A DNA stretch of 64,000 nucleotides, taken from positions 36,213,005 to 36,277,004 of the forward strand of contig CM057224.1 of NCBI GenBank assembly GCA_029891385.1, in the 5' to 3' direction. The notes below the pieces were generated by a model. That model did not search any database. It was given only the letters and a program-made list of their open reading frames with translations, and was not told the DNA's origin. Below, piece by piece: positions 11,257-24,991 of the stretch; the stretch's first letter is position 1, and each line of letters starts with the position of its first letter. The stretch is from Erythroxylum novogranatense. Taxonomy: Eukaryota; Streptophyta; Magnoliopsida; Malpighiales; Erythroxylaceae. Position numbers and translations under genes: made by a program.

Positions 11257-13560
11257 TTGGCCCCTGAAATTTTTTTCTTGATGAATAAGCATGATTTAAA
11301 ATTAATTATGAGGTCTTTATGGAATTATTTTGTGGATTTAATTATTATGTAAATGTTAGTAGGATTTTATTATATAGGTTGGTTGAATTAAATTGGTAAG
11401 AGTGTATTGTATGAAGGACATTTTTGGCAAGTCACTTAAGGATAAAGAGACATAAGGCATAAAGAAAAGGGTAAAAGGGACATTTCACACTCATGAAGGA
11501 TATTAGGGGAAGAAAAGAGTTTCTTGTATTATTGAAGAAGAAGAAAATGAAAATAGAAGGGAGAAAAGGGAGAGAGTGCTGTTGGAGAGAAAGAGCAAGC
11601 TAGGTTTCCATTTTCTTAGCTTTCTAGAGAGATTTTGAAGTTGTTCAAGAAGAGAAAAAGGAAGCGGAAAAAAAGAGAGCTTTTTTTAAGCCAAGAATCT
11701 TGTTATTTGGTGAAGACTCAAGGTAAGCTCATTCTTAATCTTTTGGATTTTTGGAAAGGTTTTAGTTCTTAAGCTTAATAATTGCATAGGTTTAAGCTTT
11801 CTAGGATCAATTTTAAGCATATGTTTATTTGGGTCCTCAAATTTAAATTCCTATTGAATTGAGAATTTTGTCAATGTTAAGAAAATCAAGAAAGGCAAGA
11901 GGAGCATGAGGAGAGGCATTTTTTAGAAAGCCTTTAAGCAAGGAATTCAAGGTGAGTTACATTTTTATAATTGAGTAATAAACCATTAATGTTTCTTCCA
12001 AATCAAGAAAGTTAAATGTTTTCAATTGTGTTATAAATGTGTATTTATTGCTCTTAGAATGCTTGACAAAGTGCTATGTGTTTGGTATGTGAATATTGTA
12101 TCGATGATTTATGAAAAGAATATGAAAACGATTTTTTTAAAAAAAGATACTATGTTTATGAAATCACTTTTTAGAAAAATTGTCATTTTGGCCAACAAGT
12201 TTACAAGTTATGAAATACATGTTATGTGGGTTTAGTTTGGTCCATTCTGTATGTCAAGTGCACTTCGACTAAAGGCTTCTCTTGCCTGGCCACTAGTGGC
12301 ATGGAGCTCCTCCATATACTCCCTCATGTTTACGACTACACGGATTATGTTAGTTCGTTCTGTTCATGACTACATAGGATCATTTTATGGGAATGTGTTA
12401 GATCATTCTGTTTATGAACCTCCCAGACTATTTTGATGTGCTTATGTGTTGACAAGTTTATTGAATGCATAATTTGGGTTACTTATAAATTGTTTGATAA
12501 ATTGAGAATTGGGAAATATGTGTTTCATGATTCAATGTGAGTTTTTCAATGATTTTTGTTTGTTATCGATTATAAAACTGTTACCTACAAGCTTTAAACT
12601 CACCCCCTTTCGGTCCCATATTCAGGTGATGAGCAAAAGATTGAGTGAAAGGGAGTCAAGGCATCACTCCAAATTTGTATGTTTTGTTTTGTTTTGAGTA
12701 ATTTATGTTGTAGTCACATTTTGAGCAATTATCATTCAAGTACCTTTTCTATTTTGTGGATTTTGTGAAATGATGTATTGTGGTTTGAAATGTCATTAAA
12801 GCTTTGTAAACCCTTATCTTATGTTGTTAATGAAATATGAATTATGTATGGATGATGTTGAGTTGAAATTAGGTATCTTGAAGAAGTTATCAACTTGAGA
12901 TGATGAATTTTGAACATGAATTATTATTATATATATAAGTGGGACGTTATGGAAAAGAAAGATAGGATTTTTGTGAATGATAAGAATTAGTTGTAAGTGA
13001 TGAGTCAAACGAGTAGAGATTAGAGAGTTTAATGGTTATGCTAATGACATTCTAAGTTTGTACAGTGCAAATTTCAAGTTTTTCATAGGGAAAATTTTGT
13101 GTTATGACTTCAGGGAAAAAACTATATTAATTTAGGCTAAATTAGAAAAAGTTGTCTTCTCGGAAGGGGTATCTTGTCTTTCTAGCTTTCCAATGATATA
13201 AAGTATGAAATTTTTGGATAATGGAGTTAAGAGATATGATCATTATAAGTTGGTGATGCTGCATAGGATGTATATACATAACAACTATAGTAAATGGAGT
13301 GATATCACACAAGGAGAGTTGAATTGGAAAGATTATGAGTGAAATGGTGCTAAAATGGATGTAGGATCCATTAGAGATGTCTTGGAGAAGGAGATTTCAG
13401 TAAAAATCTGAGGAGCATATGGTCAGGACGTGTAAATTAACATTGACCATGTTTTCCAAGAACGAAAAGGCCATTAGACCCGAGGAATACACGGTCTGCC
13501 TGTATATTTCCACATGGCCCATGTTTTGACCCCCAAAATGGTAAAATCTCTCTTTCGAGT
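11257..13560 (+). repeat. Degenerate chromovirus-type LTR
   Basis: The start (GGCCCCTGAAATTTTTTTC, then AATAAGCATGATTT) resembles the start of the 32837-42021 element's LTR on its own strand. A purine-rich block and an AAGGTAAGCTC donor-like site follow near 11722, as in the other LTRs. Block A (12271-12309, AAAGGCTTCTCTTGCCTGG and onward) and block B (12590-12612, hairpin remnant plus CACCCCCTTTC) are shared with the solo LTR at 50619-55246. Around 13140-13240 there is a unit like the 182-bp repeats of that solo LTR. The right end is not clear. I see no internal region next to it. Confidence 0.55.
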
Positions 13561-15084
13561 CTTCACAGACATTGTAGATCTCGAAGTACTCTTCGAAAAT
13601 GTCCTAAGATAACCTTAATCTGATATCTCTATAGAAAGTTATGCCTTTTGTACCAAAACATGTTTGAAGAGTATGAATTTGATATTGTACTGAATATACT
13701 TCGGTATTTTGATGATATTTTGATTTGTAGAGCTCCAAATGAGATGATTCTTGAACTCATAGATTCCTAACACATTTTTATATCCTTCCATAAAAAATGG
13801 GTAGCCTTTGGTGTTGATTTGAAAAAGATTGATGGAAAGAAAGTGAAGGAATCGGTTGGAAGTGCATGACTTGGTTATGAACATAATTTGACTCTTTAAT
13901 CATATCTTGATCTATATTGATCAAATAGGAAACTTTTGGGATGTTATAAGAGTGAAGATGAACTAGTGTTGGCTAGGTAGATTCTATAGAAATAACCTTA
14001 CAGGATAATACGCTCATGTCTTATGATATTCCGGATAGTTGGGCTTCAGGAATAGAGTCTAACATTTACAGAGTCTACAAATAATCCAAACAAAGTGAAT
14101 ATCTATTTTACTTTTTCTTAGTCATATTTCAGTTCTTCAACTTATGTTTTCATTATTAAGTTACCTTGCATATGACCAGTCCAATATGAATTCCATTATG
14201 AAAAAAATTATAAATAAATATTAAATTTTATCTAACATTATACTTATGTGTGAAGTATCGATAAAACACCAATTTAAATTGTCAAATAAATAGTAATAAG
14301 AGTGATAATCTATTTTCAGATTCATAAAATCAAATATAAATCATAATATTTTGAAATTTGTGTGACAATGTGAATTCATCGGGCTTAATAATAAATTGAA
14401 ATAATTATTTTATAATATATTATTTACATTATAGAAAAAATTATAAATAGTTAGAATTAAATTGATATATTACCATGTAAAATTTTAAATAAAAGTAGTC
14501 AAATAAGAATTAAGTCAAACAAGACGAGTGAAATGTTATCTTCTACTCCAAATATAAAAGGTAACTAACTCCTCTCACTTGCCAACATTTTACCAATTAA
14601 ATAAGCTAGTTAAAAAGCAATCAAGCATTCGGTTAAATATCTACTTCCAATATCATTCAAATATTTGTCTTTTTCTTATCAAATTCATGTTTCTTAAGGC
14701 ATATAAATTATAAGGTTTGCTAAATACTCCAATGTCCAAACCTTGTTGTCCTTCATGTCTATATTGCGGTGATGGCTTCCCAATATACAAAGAACAAACT
14801 CACATTATATGTACAATACTAACATCTCTAATATGTCTATAATTCTAATCTTTACTTGTACTATCAAAATCATCGTTATTATTATATTAAACAGTAAGAA
14901 AGGAAACGCATTAGATGAAAATAATGAAATAAAAAAAAACCACATAATCAAATTTACAAAAATCCATATTATGAGGGTCGAGTAACATTTATCATTATCA
15001 TCTGCCTACAAGTTTTTTCAAAACTGAATTTCCAATATTCAAAGAAGAGAGATTGAAGAATTGAGTCCCAAAATGCGAGCAATT
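13561..15084. other. Unassigned AT-rich sequence
   Basis: No gene, RNA or nameable element is visible. The sequence may be decayed transposon DNA, since it lies between an LTR relic and a gypsy gag relic. Confidence 0.5.
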
Positions 15085-15500
15085 CTTTTATCTGGATAAA
15101 ACACCTCTATAGTTGAAGGTTGGAATTGCTACCATATATTTTAGGAGAGAGGCTTTAGCTTAGCATCAAATCTACATAAGGAATAGGTTCAATAGAGGCT
15201 CCTAGTTAGGTAGAGTATTTATTAGTGTTAAAGCAGAGATTTGGGGAGACCATGTTTGAGGATCTTATAAATGAGCTTAAAAAACTACAAAAAAAAGGGC
15301 CTATGAGAGATTAATTCATAAGATTTGACCTTTTATTGCATAAATTAGTGGTGCCTGATTCTTATTTAGTGAATTTGATCCTTAAGGGATTAAAGCTAGA
15401 GATTAAGTACCCAATTAAGATATAAACTCCTAAGAATCTACAACAAGCCTATAACCTAGCTAAAAAGCATAAGGTAGTTACTTAAAGTTTTGATGGGTAT
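15085..15500 (+). pseudogene. Ty3/gypsy gag relic
   Basis: A translation with several stops keeps the order of a retrotransposon gag domain. It has a DKTPL block, then NRFNRGS-LGRVFISVKA, a block like FEDLINELKKLQKKGPMRD, then a IRFDLLLHKLVVPDSYLVN segment, and LKGLKLEIKYPIKI followed by KNLQQAYNLAKKH. This matches the usual pattern of a gypsy gag capsid region. No pol sequence is recognisable nearby. Confidence 0.7.
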
Positions 15501-17040
15501 GGAAGAAACCATTGAAAAGGGTATTTAGCAATATGGGTTTCTATGCAAAATCAGAATCATTAAGTGGGAATTTAATTTAAAACTAAACTAAACTAACTAG
15601 TATTGAACTTTTTCCTATTATCTAACTATCAAATCAAGCTGTGGATTTAATTTAAAACTAAAATAAACTAACTAAACTAAATTTTAACACAAGAATGAAC
15701 TAGGATAAAGAAAGCACTATGATTAAACAATATCAAATAAGTAGTACCTAGGTGATGAAGCATCCTAAGATATCTTAAACACTATCCCTTTATCATGTAA
15801 TTAAATTATTGATTATTAGACCTTGAAAATTCCTATCTTATGTTAATATATTTCTCAAGACTATTAATAACTAATTCTCGATTGGTTAACTGAAACCTCT
15901 TTCTAGTTAAAAATCCTAATATCGCATTACTCGATGTATGAATTTCACTATTAAGTTTGACCCTAATCAAAATGATTTACGTCAACATATCTCTAGGCTT
16001 GCATGCAATTTCTTCTAATTATGGTAGATCTATTCATATAAGAGGATCTAAATTATATAAAATCAAACATTAAACTAATATTCCGGACATATTAATCCAA
16101 GAATATAAACACATAATTGAATCTTAATAAATTAATCAATTAAATTCCATTGAATAAAAGACTAAATCATACTATTCATCCCAACATAGGGTTCATTACA
16201 CCTAGGCACTAAACAATTTAGTTGATAAACACAAAAAATAAAGTAAACATCAAGTATTCAGAAGGACAATTAGAAATAAAAGAATTCATGATCTATATAT
16301 CCCTATTTTATCTCTGACGAACTTCTTGAAACTTGGATAAAAGGTTGTTTTTTTGTTGGATCTTTTGAACTAATCTTCGTGTTCCTCCTCATAGGTTCAA
16401 AATTGTGTCTTCTACTCTATATTTGGTTTCTAATCTTACTTCAATCACTTCCTCATCTTTCTAGTCTTTATAATTTTCTTTTAAGGTGTGAAACTAGAGT
16501 ATTCACAATCCCTTACACAACTTTATGAGTAACAATTTAATTTATCTTTAATTTTAAATTTACTTCAAAATTTTAAATTTACATATTTTCACGGGCTACA
16601 TATAGGGCTATGTATGTGACAATTACACCACTATGCAAGTGATCGTCTATCTCAAATTTACTTCAAAATCATAACTTTACACATTTTTTAGAAGCTTACA
16701 CGGGCCACATATAGGGTCGTATATCAAACGGTCATAAACAACATCTTCGAAGCTTGACATGTTTACAGTAGATTACACGATCCCTATACACGGATGTGTG
16801 TCTCCAAAGTTACTTCAATTCTTCCATTTTATGTCTCAAATTTGCACATATTCTTCTCCTTTTAATTTAGAAAGGTAATTATTACTTAAAAACACACTTA
16901 AAGAAAAATAAGTACCAAACATAACATAAAACTCTCAAATAATAAGCAAAGCACATTAAATATGGGTATAAAAATATAGTCAATTTATCGGTTATCAATG
17001 CATGAGGGCACAAATTAAGTTAAGAAGGGTAAAGTAAGCA
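15501..17040. other. Noncoding repetitive-looking stretch
   Basis: No coding region is visible. The stretch 16570-16800 contains repeated phrases around CACGGGC, CACATATAGGG and TACACGG. Such phrases recur in noncoding parts of plant gypsy elements, as I know them. Together with the gag relic upstream, this may be the remainder of one very old element, but that is inference. Confidence 0.4.
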
Positions 17041-18120
17041 TATTTATCATGACGAATACTTTGATAATATATACACTAAATTTATTCGTATTATTAATGC
17101 TCTTAATGGTCTTGGAAAGATCTATACTAATGTTAAAATGGTAAGAAAATTACTTAGATCATTGTTGAAGATGTGAGAAGCTAATGTGACAGTCATACAA
17201 GAAGACAATAATCTAACAACACTAATATTGGAGGAGCTCGTTGGATCTTTTCTCACAAATGAATGAGATTTCTAGAGATGCAAGAAGAAATAATGTTTAT
17301 GAAGAAAAAGGATTAGCATTCAAAGTCTCAAGGGAGGAATCAAGTGAAGAAGAGATATCTACAAGTCGAAATGATGGTGAAGACCTCACCTTTATCATTA
17401 AAAAAATCAAGAAGTTTTTGAAGAAAAAGATTTTTTCTAAAATAAAGGAAATCAATGAAAATAAAAATAATTCAAAAACATAAATCCTCTAACAATATTT
17501 GTTCTAAGTGTAGAAAATTCAGCTATATGAAGTCACAATGTCCTTTACTCAAAGGTAATGACAAGTATGGAAGAAACTTTAAGTAGGAGAAGAAGGAACA
17601 AACAAAAAGAAAGTACTTGAAGCCTTAACTTGGGATGGCACAAGTGAATTAAAAAATTAGCAATCAGAAGGAGAGATAACTCATATGTGCTTTACGGTTA
17701 AGGAAACTTATATATGCTTTACGACTAAGGACAATAATGAGGTAAAATCTAACTCTAATTTTTGTGATAATGATACTGATTTAATATATGATAAACTAGT
17801 TAAAAGTTTATAATCACAAGTAAGAAAATAAAGAAATTATTTTCCAAACTCAAGGAAGTTCAAAAACAGTTGGATGCATCCATAAATGAGAACAAAAAAA
17901 CAAGAAGTGAATTGTATAACATTAAAGCATTTAAAAATGTGATCATTGATGACGATCATACTGAATCCATTAAAGTATGAAAATGAGACGTTGAAGAAGA
18001 AGACTGATGTTCTCAATGATTCATTATCTAAATTCATTAAAGGGAGTGAAAAACTAAAGAACATATTAAAAGCTCAAAATAATTCTAGTAATAAGTATAG
18101 TATTGAGTAATAAATAGAAA
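17041..18120 (+). pseudogene. SIRE-like copia gag relic
   Basis: The translation starts in a UBN2-type gag region (INALNGLGKIYTNVKMVRKLLRSL, then EANVTVIQEDNNLTTLILEELVG). It shifts frame near 17240 and continues with acidic and lysine-rich gag sequence (17241-17483). A damaged zinc knuckle follows at 17500-17542 (CSKCRKFSYMKSQC, where the histidine is tyrosine). The 17820-18080 part is coiled-coil-like, with a block reading LNDSLSKFIKGSEKLKN. That C-terminal block is typical of SIRE-lineage copia gag proteins. No LTRs or pol are recognisable, so this is a detached fragment. Confidence 0.72.
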
Positions 18121-19710
18121 TGCATCTAATATCATAACTACATTTTACAAGGGAGAAAGCATGTGTAATGAAGACCTTAAGATAGAAAATAAGCATGATA
18201 CACATATCTAAACAAAAACATGCACGCAAAATGTACACTAGACCCCACCTTAAAATAAACCTTATGCTTCATATATAGATCTATACTTAGGCATCGAGTT
18301 CAATACTTTCAAAGGGAAAATAGGTACAACTTTTATAATAACATTTAAACCTACTTATACCCCTTTATGCCTTAAAGAAGCATACATTAAGCCTCCATTC
18401 ATAGTAGGCATCATAAATATAATCATGGTATGATATTTTACTACCCTAGAAGAACATTCAACACTATTAATAGTGAAGGAATATTCCTCCTTATACATAG
18501 CATATAGAAGTTCAAGCAATACATTTATGCATCATCATCACCTATAAAGCAAAATATGACACACACACACACACACATAAATCATTATCAATGTCAAACT
18601 TAGAAAGATACCTAGTACTTGATAGTTGTGTGAAGCGACTAGTGGATTAGAGAGGAAAACTTAGAACTTCTTAAGGAGATGCAACTATTGCCTTTGTTCT
18701 AGCTAGTAATTATATTAAGCAAATGGTGGATCAAGGAGGAAAGCTAGAAACTTTTTTTTAACTGTGTGATTATTAAGTCTCTCATTAAGGCCTCTATTCT
18801 AGCTAATTATGCAACTTATAATGTGTTTTGATTTTTTTTTTGCTTTAAATGTCTTGGATCTACTTGCTTTATTAAATATTCAATGTAAAATTTTATTTAT
18901 AAGTGTATGATTTGATCTTTTGTTTTATAGAAATTTGTTTTGAATGTACATGTAACATATAAAGTTTATGGTAAAAGGCACACTGAGTTATAAGAAATGA
19001 AATAGTTTTCTTCATAAATTGTGCAATATATTCAAAACTTTCTTTTCCATATAAAAACAACATAATCTTTAATATGATAATTATTTTGATATCATACAAA
19101 TCTTAAATGAGCTTATATCTAAATTTTTACATGGTTTAATGAATCAAACTATAGATATAAATGTACATTATTGATGAAAAATTTGTTGATCATAAAAAGA
19201 TTACCACCATATCAATAAAAGGTTCATAGTTGAAGATTTATGGAAAAATTAGACTTTGGGAATGTATATTATAATAACAAAGTGGAGTAGAACAAGTGAT
19301 ATTTATAATGATTATAATAACTTTGCTTACGCTACAACCTATATTCTTTTTAAAGAAGCTTAATTTAAGATGTTATGCTTTACGTAATGAATCAATTTCA
19401 AGATGTTATGTTTTTTGTAATGAATCAATCTTGTAAAAAAGTAAGAGACCTTTATGACTTGGACACTATTTTATTTCTTTTTAGGTATATTTTAGTTTTA
19501 TTTTTCTCTTGGGGGAGAAAAAGAGAGATGGGAGAGAAAAAAAGGTTCTAATAGCATAAAATCTTATAATAGATACGTGCATGAGTTAAGCCACTTAATG
19601 AAGAATGCATAAATATCTTTTGGCTAGAAAGAATTACTTTGAATCAACTCTTTATTTTTCGCTTTTTTAATCATCATTTGTGGTGTTAAGTAATTTCAGA
19701 AAGTAGCATA
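18121..19710. other. Unassigned sequence next to gag relic
   Basis: No gene is supported. A short (AC)n tract lies at about 18569-18588. A stretch near 18600-18750 may be decayed protease-proximal pol of the SIRE-like element, but I could not confirm a motif. The last 5 bp (19706-19710, GCATA) form the left target site of Copia-2. Confidence 0.45.
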
Positions 19711-21529
19711 TGTAGAAAAATCCCGGTGTGTGCATCACATACACACGGTGCGGAAAAACAAAAAAATTTGTTCAAGGACCTTCCCGAAAGCCAGGATCCA
19801 TATGTCTATACAAAAAAGTTAAACCATAACGACCAAAGGAAACCGTCTCTAACGGTATCCACGCAGAGGTCGGAGAATCTAACCGGGGCAAACCCTTTGA
19901 CCCAGGAATAGCTAGAACAAAGTGAAAGAGTGCTAGCTCTTACCTTATTCTTGGAGAGCTAAGGAGAAGAAGCTTGAAGAGGAGAAGATGAAGCTTGATC
20001 AACGATGATGAAGAGAGTTTTAGGAGAAGAACTCTTTCTTCTTTTAAACCTTTCAAAACCCATGATCATCATCTCTTCCTTTTATTTCTACATAAGCCAT
20101 GTGTCTTTAACATAATTAAAGACATATTAAATGCTAAGGTGGTGGTTTGTTCCATGTTAGCCTTTATATATATATATATATGAGACTAAGGTGGAAGGAG
20201 AAGAATAAGCCTTATCATCTTAACTTTATATATATATTACTTAATTAATTAATAAGATATATATATATAAAATGTTTGAGTGGTCCAACACATTGAATTG
20301 GTCTACCGCCTACAAGTCCCGGTATGGAAAAAAACATCGAAGACCTATTTCAGCAATATCGATGTCGCGATCTCATCGGGACATATCTCAATCTCATCGG
20401 GATCCATTTAGTACTATTGCTCTCCATATATTGGATCTCTATCCAAAACTATTTTATGAATTCTCCGAGCCACTCTTATGCGTGTGACCCATTAGGTTCC
20501 CGGTTATGTTGGCCACTTAGATTAACACTTAATCCAAGCAAGTCATGAGCGGTATCTAGCAACACATCATGACTCCCAATTGATCGAAAAGTAATTGGTT
20601 TGACGAATGAACCTATGTTCATCACGAACCATATCACGAACCTTTCCATAGACAATTACTGTGCAATTCGTCCTTTCACCATGCTATACCTCACTTGGTT
20701 ATGAGTATGGGCAAAGTGTCAACTCTTACTAGACTGACTACGTCAAATCTAGTCAAGTGATATCGGTTCGCCCACGGGACTCATTACTTTATATGTCACT
20801 GAAGACACTCTTCACGACATATTAACTCCGACCAGAGATTTTCAAGTAATGACCCTGACAAGAGGCCATGGGTATCATCTTCTGCTATTACAGAAGTGAT
20901 GAATCCTTTATTGGCTACTCAATTACCTTCGAATACCTCAAGCTGTACCCAATCACCACCCTGTAAGCGACATGTGTAAGGCAACAAGGAATGGAGTCAA
21001 AGCACATAATCAGTATCCAAGATATCCTTGAGTACCTCAAGTCTAAGGATATTTGCACCATTGGTATGATGAGATTATCACTGACATTAGAATAGGACAT
21101 CCATGTGATGATCTCATAACAGGTCATCTAATGTACTTACTACCTTTAGTAAACATTCACATCTCAACCCTAAACATCCCATATTTATAGTTTCTGAGAT
21201 CCACTGCTTGATCAAATCAAGGAGCTTGAGATGTGCTAGTCTCTCCGGATTAATGATGTCCAGACTCAGTAATCCTATGACTAGGGATAATTTAGATACT
21301 GACATAATTGCACATGATAGGAATCTCAGTAGTATGATCACATCATAATTTCCTTCATGCTATGTCATATATCATAGACTTCATTAATTTGCTTATAGAT
21401 CAATATTCATTCATAAATAATGAACAGCAAATTAATGAAATATGTCTTTCTTTATTTATTCATAAAGTATGTACACAACTTTGTACAAAACGCGCTAAAG
21501 GCGATTGCCTTTAGGGCACTACTCTAACA
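19711..21529 (-). repeat. Copia-2 3' LTR (1819 bp)
   Basis: It pairs with 27022-28582. It is the fuller copy: it holds about 250 bp (roughly 20440-20670) that are absent from the other LTR. A (TA)n run next to AAAGGC on the minus strand (about 20160-20182) is a candidate TATA region. A second TA-rich tract lies at 20225-20270. Confidence 0.95.
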
Positions 21530-21530
21530 A

Positions 21531-21541
21531 AATCTCTCACT
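21531..21541 (-). promoter_or_regulatory. Copia-2 polypurine tract
   Basis: On the minus strand AAGTGAGAGATTT directly precedes the 3' LTR start TGTTAGAG. It matches the purine-rich plus-strand primer expected there. Confidence 0.75.
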
Positions 21542-21545
21542 TGAA

Positions 21546-23290
21546 CTAAAGCCAATCGCCTTGACATCTAATATCATAGGCGAGTACATGAGAATCAAAG
21601 CTCTTATGTGATAATGGCTTTGTCAACGGATCAACAATATTTTGTTCGGTGGGAATTCTCTCTATCTGGACATCACCTCGTCCAATGATCTCCCTAATCA
21701 GATGATATCTGCGGAGTACGTGTTTGGATCGTTGATGAGATCTTAGTTCCTTCGCCTGCGCAATAGCCCCATTGTTGTCACAATACAACTGTATGGGCCT
21801 ATCACAGCTAGGAACCACACCAAGTTCAGTAATGAACTTTTTGATCCAAACTGCTTCCTTTGCTGCATCTGAAGCGGCAATGTACTCTACCTCGGTTGTT
21901 GAATCGACAGTTGTCTCTTGTTTGGAACTCTTCCAACTGACTGCCCCGCCGTTCAGTGTGAATATATAACCTGATTGGGATTTAGAATCATCCTTATCAG
22001 ATTGAAAACTAGCATCTGTATACCCGCTCACTTTGAGATCTCCAACTCCATATATCAAGAAAACATCCTTAGTCCTTCGCAAGTACTTGAGGATATTCTT
22101 GACAGCCACCCAGTGACCCTCACCAGGATCCGATTGGTATCCGCTCGTAACACTTAGAGCATATGATACATCGGGTCTCGTACATAGCATAGCGTACATG
22201 ATAGATCCTACTGCAGATGCATACGGGATCATATTCATGCGCATCCTCTCATTTTGTGTCTTAGGACACATAAATTTCGAGAGTGTTATCCCATGAGTCA
22301 CGGGAAGGTACCCTCTCTTGGATTGTTCCATGCTAAACCTCTTTAGCATCTTGTCTATGTACGTTGATTGTGAAAGACCAAGCAATCTTTTTGATCAATC
22401 TCTATAGATCTTTATCCCAAGGATATAAGTTGCTTCACCAAGATCTTTCATGGCAAATTGTTTGGACAACCAAATCTTCACAGATTGTAGCATAGAGACA
22501 TCGTTTTCTAGTAATAATATGTCATCTACATATAGCATAAGGAATACGATTCCAGTCCCACTAACCTTCTTATATACACAGTGTTCATCCGGATTTTGTG
22601 AGAAACCAAACTCTTTGATTATCTCATCAAAACGGATATTCCAACTCCTGGATGCTTGCTTCAATCCATAGACGGATTTCTGAAGCTTGCATACCTTTTC
22701 GCCATCATGGAACGTGAAGCCCTCTGGTTGTGTCATATACACATCCTCAGCTAGATTTTCATTTAGAAAAGCTGTCTTCACATCCATTTGCCATATCTCA
22801 TAATCATAATGAGTGACAATGGCTAGGAGTATCCTAATGGATTTAAGCATTGCTACTGGGCTGAAGGTCTCGTCGTAGTCAACTCCTTGTCTTTGACGAA
22901 AACCTTTAGCTACAAGCCTTGCTTTATAGGTAATCACATTACCATCCATGTCGGTTTTCTTTTTGAAAACCCATTTACACCCTATGGGTTTTATTCCTTC
23001 GGGTGCCTCAACCAAAGTCCATGCTTGGTTTTCATACACGGAATCCATTTCAGCCTTCATGGCTTGAAACCATTTCTCAGACTCTGAACTCTTCAGTACC
23101 TCTTCATAGGTGGTAGGCTCATTATCTTCTATGAGCAATACGTCATTCTGTTCATTCACGAGAAATCCATATCTCTCGGGTACAGAGCGTATCCTACATG
23201 ATCTATGAACTTCATATGTTGTAGAAGGTTGAATCTGTTACTTCATCATATGAGTCACGCCTGAGTTCAGCGATTGATCTGCGTCTGTTC
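21546..23290 (-). pseudogene. Copia-2 reverse transcriptase and RNase H
   Basis: The frame covers the reverse transcriptase (about 23110-22395) and RNase H (22385-21546). It includes GCKWVFKKK at the start of the domain, WQMDVKTAFLN, the catalytic box LYVDDILLL, and RNase H blocks such as VSGYTDASFQSDKDDSKSQS and LTKPLS near the end. One TGA, probably from a CGA arginine codon, separates the two domains in the same frame near 22385. Another TAA lies upstream near 23238, in the linker after integrase. Few lesions are present, so a low age is likely, but the gene cannot make a full product. Confidence 0.92.
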
Positions 23291-24164
23291 GAGCATCTTA
23301 AACTTCTTCAAGTTCAATTTTGCTCCCACTGTCTTCTTGTAAAAGAAACTCTTTCTCTAAAAAGACAACATGCTTTGAAACAAACACCTTTTGTTCCTTA
23401 GCAAGGTAGAATTGATATCCCATTGTTTCTTTAGGATATCCTACGAACAAACATTTGTCAGACTTTACATCAAGTTTATCTGACTGTATCTGCTTCACAT
23501 AAGCAGGACAACCCCAAACTTTCAAATGAGTAAGATAGGGTCTTTTTTTAGTCCACATCTCATATGGAGTAACATCAACTGTCTTTGATGGAACTCTGTT
23601 TAACAAATAAACAGTTGTCTCGAGTGCATATCTCCAAAAGGATTTTGGTAACTTTGCAAAGCCCATCATCGACCGTACCATGTCTAACAAGGTGCGATTT
23701 CTCCTTTCAGTCACACCATTATGCTGTGGTGTGTAAGGTGGAGTCCATTGAGATAAAATCCCATTATCTATAAGATAATCTAAAAATTGTTGGTCCAAGT
23801 ATTCCCCACCACGATCAGATCGTAATGTCTTGATACTTTTCCCAAGTTAGTTTTCTACTTCATTTCTGAATTGTTTGAACTTTTCAAATGTTTTAGATTT
23901 GTATCTCATCAGATACAGGTACCCATATTGAGAATAATCATCGATAAAGGTAATGAAGTAAAGACAACCACTTCTAGCATGGATGGACATCAGACCACAT
24001 ACATCTGAATGTATTAGGTCTAATACTCCAGTCGCTCGTTCACCCTTTCCCTTAAAGGGTAACTTAGTCATCTTGCCTAATAAACAAGATTCACATGTGT
24101 CATATGATTCATAATCAAATGACCCTAAACTACCATTCTTATGGAGCTTATTGTCGTCTCTCAT
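23291..24164 (-). pseudogene. Copia-2 integrase
   Basis: The HHCC zinc-binding module is split by a frameshift near 24150: WHCRLGHI lies on the upstream side and YDTCESCLLGK on the downstream side. The catalytic core follows with LIHSDVCG (first Asp), RSDRGGEYL (second Asp) and HNGVTERRNRTL (Glu), so all three acidic residues are kept. The C-terminal GKx region contains VWGCPAYVKQ and LFVGYPKETMGYQFY. In-frame TAA codons occur near 23850, where the usual text is an NQLG-like block, and at about 23298. Otherwise one frame continues into reverse transcriptase. Confidence 0.92.
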
Positions 24165-24822
24165 TTATATGGCCAAGGCGACAATGCCATAAGTAAGTTG
24201 ATTTTAAATTATCTCGTTTACGTCTTTTTGTGTCATTGACATTCATAATTGGATGTGACATATCTAATATGTAAATTCCATTGCATAATGTACCAGTACC
24301 ATAAAGCATTCCATTCGAACTAATAGAACAACCATTGTTACTAAAAGTCAAATGGAAACCAGCTCTATTTAAACAAGAAACAGACAATATGTTCTTTGTT
24401 AAAATAGGTACAAAATAACATTCATCCAGTTTAATTAAAAGCTCACTGGGGAGTGACAGAAAATAAGTGCCTACGGCTAATACAGCAACTCTTGCTCCAT
24501 TTCCTACATGCAGGTCTAGTTCTCCCTTCATGAGCTGTCTACTTTCCCTGAGGCCCTGCATATCATTGCATATGTGTGAGCCACAACCAGTATCTAATAC
24601 CCATATGTTATGATCAGAAACAGTATTAATCTCAATGACAAACATACTTGAAGAAGCTGAGGCATCTGATGCCTTCTTCTGCTTCAAGGATTCCAGATAG
24701 ACTTTACAGTTTCACCTCCAGTGGCCAGTCTTGCCACAATGAAAGCAAGTTCCTTTTGGTCCTTTTGGTGTAGTTAATTTACTAGACTCCATAAGTGAGC
24801 GCAAATTCACCCTAGAGGACAT
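24148..24822 (-). pseudogene. Copia-2 gag C-terminus and protease
   Basis: An ATG at 24822 opens a short remnant that contains a complete gag zinc knuckle: CFHCGKTGHWR, then a stop, then NC at the position of the last cysteine (about 24745-24705). The TGA is in frame and probably derives from CGA. The protease follows with the active site WVLDTGCGSHIC (D-T-G intact), and further on there is the pre-integrase block YLWHCRLGHI. The capsid part of gag, normally some 250 residues, is absent upstream. The bases just before the remnant on the minus strand are a pyrimidine-rich tract ending in TTTAG, like a splice acceptor. Confidence 0.85.
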
Positions 24823-24991
24823 CTTCAATAACCTAAAGGGAAAGAGAAAAAGAATGTTAGAATATTAACATATGTATGATCATAAGGACTTGCATGACAT
24901 ACATATGGCTCCTACTAGTTTCAAAGAATCCATAACTCTCACTACGAATCCAAGAAACATTAGGAAAAAGTGTCCTAGTGGGTCAATATCT

